Shown: piece by piece, positions 6,790 to 6,836 of the stretch
How the letters are laid out: each line of letters starts with the position of its first letter
Position numbering within the stretch: the stretch's first letter is position 1
DNA from: an uncultured Desulfomonile sp.
Lineage (GTDB): Bacteria > Desulfobacterota > Desulfomonilia > Desulfomonilales > Desulfomonilaceae
DNA length: 6,836 bases
Reading direction: 5' to 3'
Assembly: GCA_937915285.1 (NCBI GenBank)
Contig: CALDNG010000002.1
Span: forward strand, 1-6,836
Notes under the pieces: model-generated
The model's database searches: none
The model's input: the letters and a program-made list of their open reading frames with translations, nothing else
Told to the model about the DNA's origin: nothing
Program-made: the position numbers and the translations under genes

Positions 6790-6836
6790 TGGCGCGCCCA
6801 AGAGGATTTGAACCTCCGACCTCAACATCCGGAGTG
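6790..6836 (-). tRNA. tRNA-Arg (anticodon CCG), 3' part, cut by right window edge
   Basis: Reading the minus strand from the edge gives two bases (CA) of the anticodon stem, anticodon loop CTCCGGA with anticodon CCG, and stem strand TGTTG. Then come a 5-nt variable loop AGGTC, T-arm GGAGG-TTCAAAT-CCTCT, acceptor strand TGGGCGC, discriminator G and an encoded CCA (6792-6790). The T-stem pairs fully with one G-U. The GGGCGC-G-CCA end matches bacterial tRNA-Arg(CCG) genes. The 5' half lies beyond the window. The MocA-like gene follows on the same strand 15 nt later. Confidence 0.93.

Noticed and set aside
6775..6828. In-frame N-terminal extension of the MocA-like protein (MLRSEVQILLGAP...)
   Set aside because: These codons are the tRNA-Arg 3' half read as protein, a common artefact. 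The nucleotidyltransferase fold begins right after MSFPGN at 6774.
6790..6836. tRNA 3' end as an integration (att) site of a mobile element
   Set aside because: No integrase gene and no repeat of the tRNA 3' sequence occurs elsewhere in the window.

Overview
The window reads as ordinary chromosomal sequence of roughly balanced base composition. The gene content (a very long cytoplasmic multi-PAS/PocR histidine kinase of the 'HDFNN' type, a lactate-permease-family carrier, and a MocA-like molybdenum cofactor cytidylyltransferase with a C-terminal HD-like region) suggests an anaerobic Desulfobacterota-type (deltaproteobacterial) organism. That assignment is inference from gene families only. 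No CRISPR array, insertion sequence, phage gene or origin was seen.

Layout. Positions 1-3062 (minus strand) hold the N-terminal 1,020 residues of a sensor histidine kinase. It runs off the left edge just after its phospho-acceptor histidine and is readable as one uninterrupted frame. Positions 3063-3345 are its promoter/leader, with a clean 8-bp dyad, plus a terminator-like hairpin and a second dyad behind the next gene. Positions 3346-4845 (minus) encode a divergent L-lactate permease (LctP) family transporter. Positions 4846-5136 are a divergent promoter region. Positions 5137-5625 (plus) encode a MarR-family repressor. Positions 5626-5718 separate two convergent genes. Positions 5719-6774 (minus) encode the MocA-like protein, which begins only 15 nt after the 3' end of a tRNA-Arg(CCG) gene at 6790-6836 that is cut by the right edge.

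How the pieces may work together. The divergent arrangement of the MarR gene and the carrier is the classic layout of a local repressor controlling an uptake system, probably for lactate or a related small organic acid. The kinase lies downstream of the carrier on the same strand, but the hairpin/T-tract and its own promoter-like region suggest separate transcription. Its PocR domain and cysteine-bearing PAS domains point to sensing of a small ligand and/or redox or metal state. The tRNA and the MocA-like gene look like a separate unit. No complete novel system is evident. The most interesting points are the cysteine-rich sensor array, the altered signature motifs in the carrier, the apparently inactivated HD-like domain on the cytidylyltransferase, and its tRNA-abutting start without a Shine-Dalgarno sequence.
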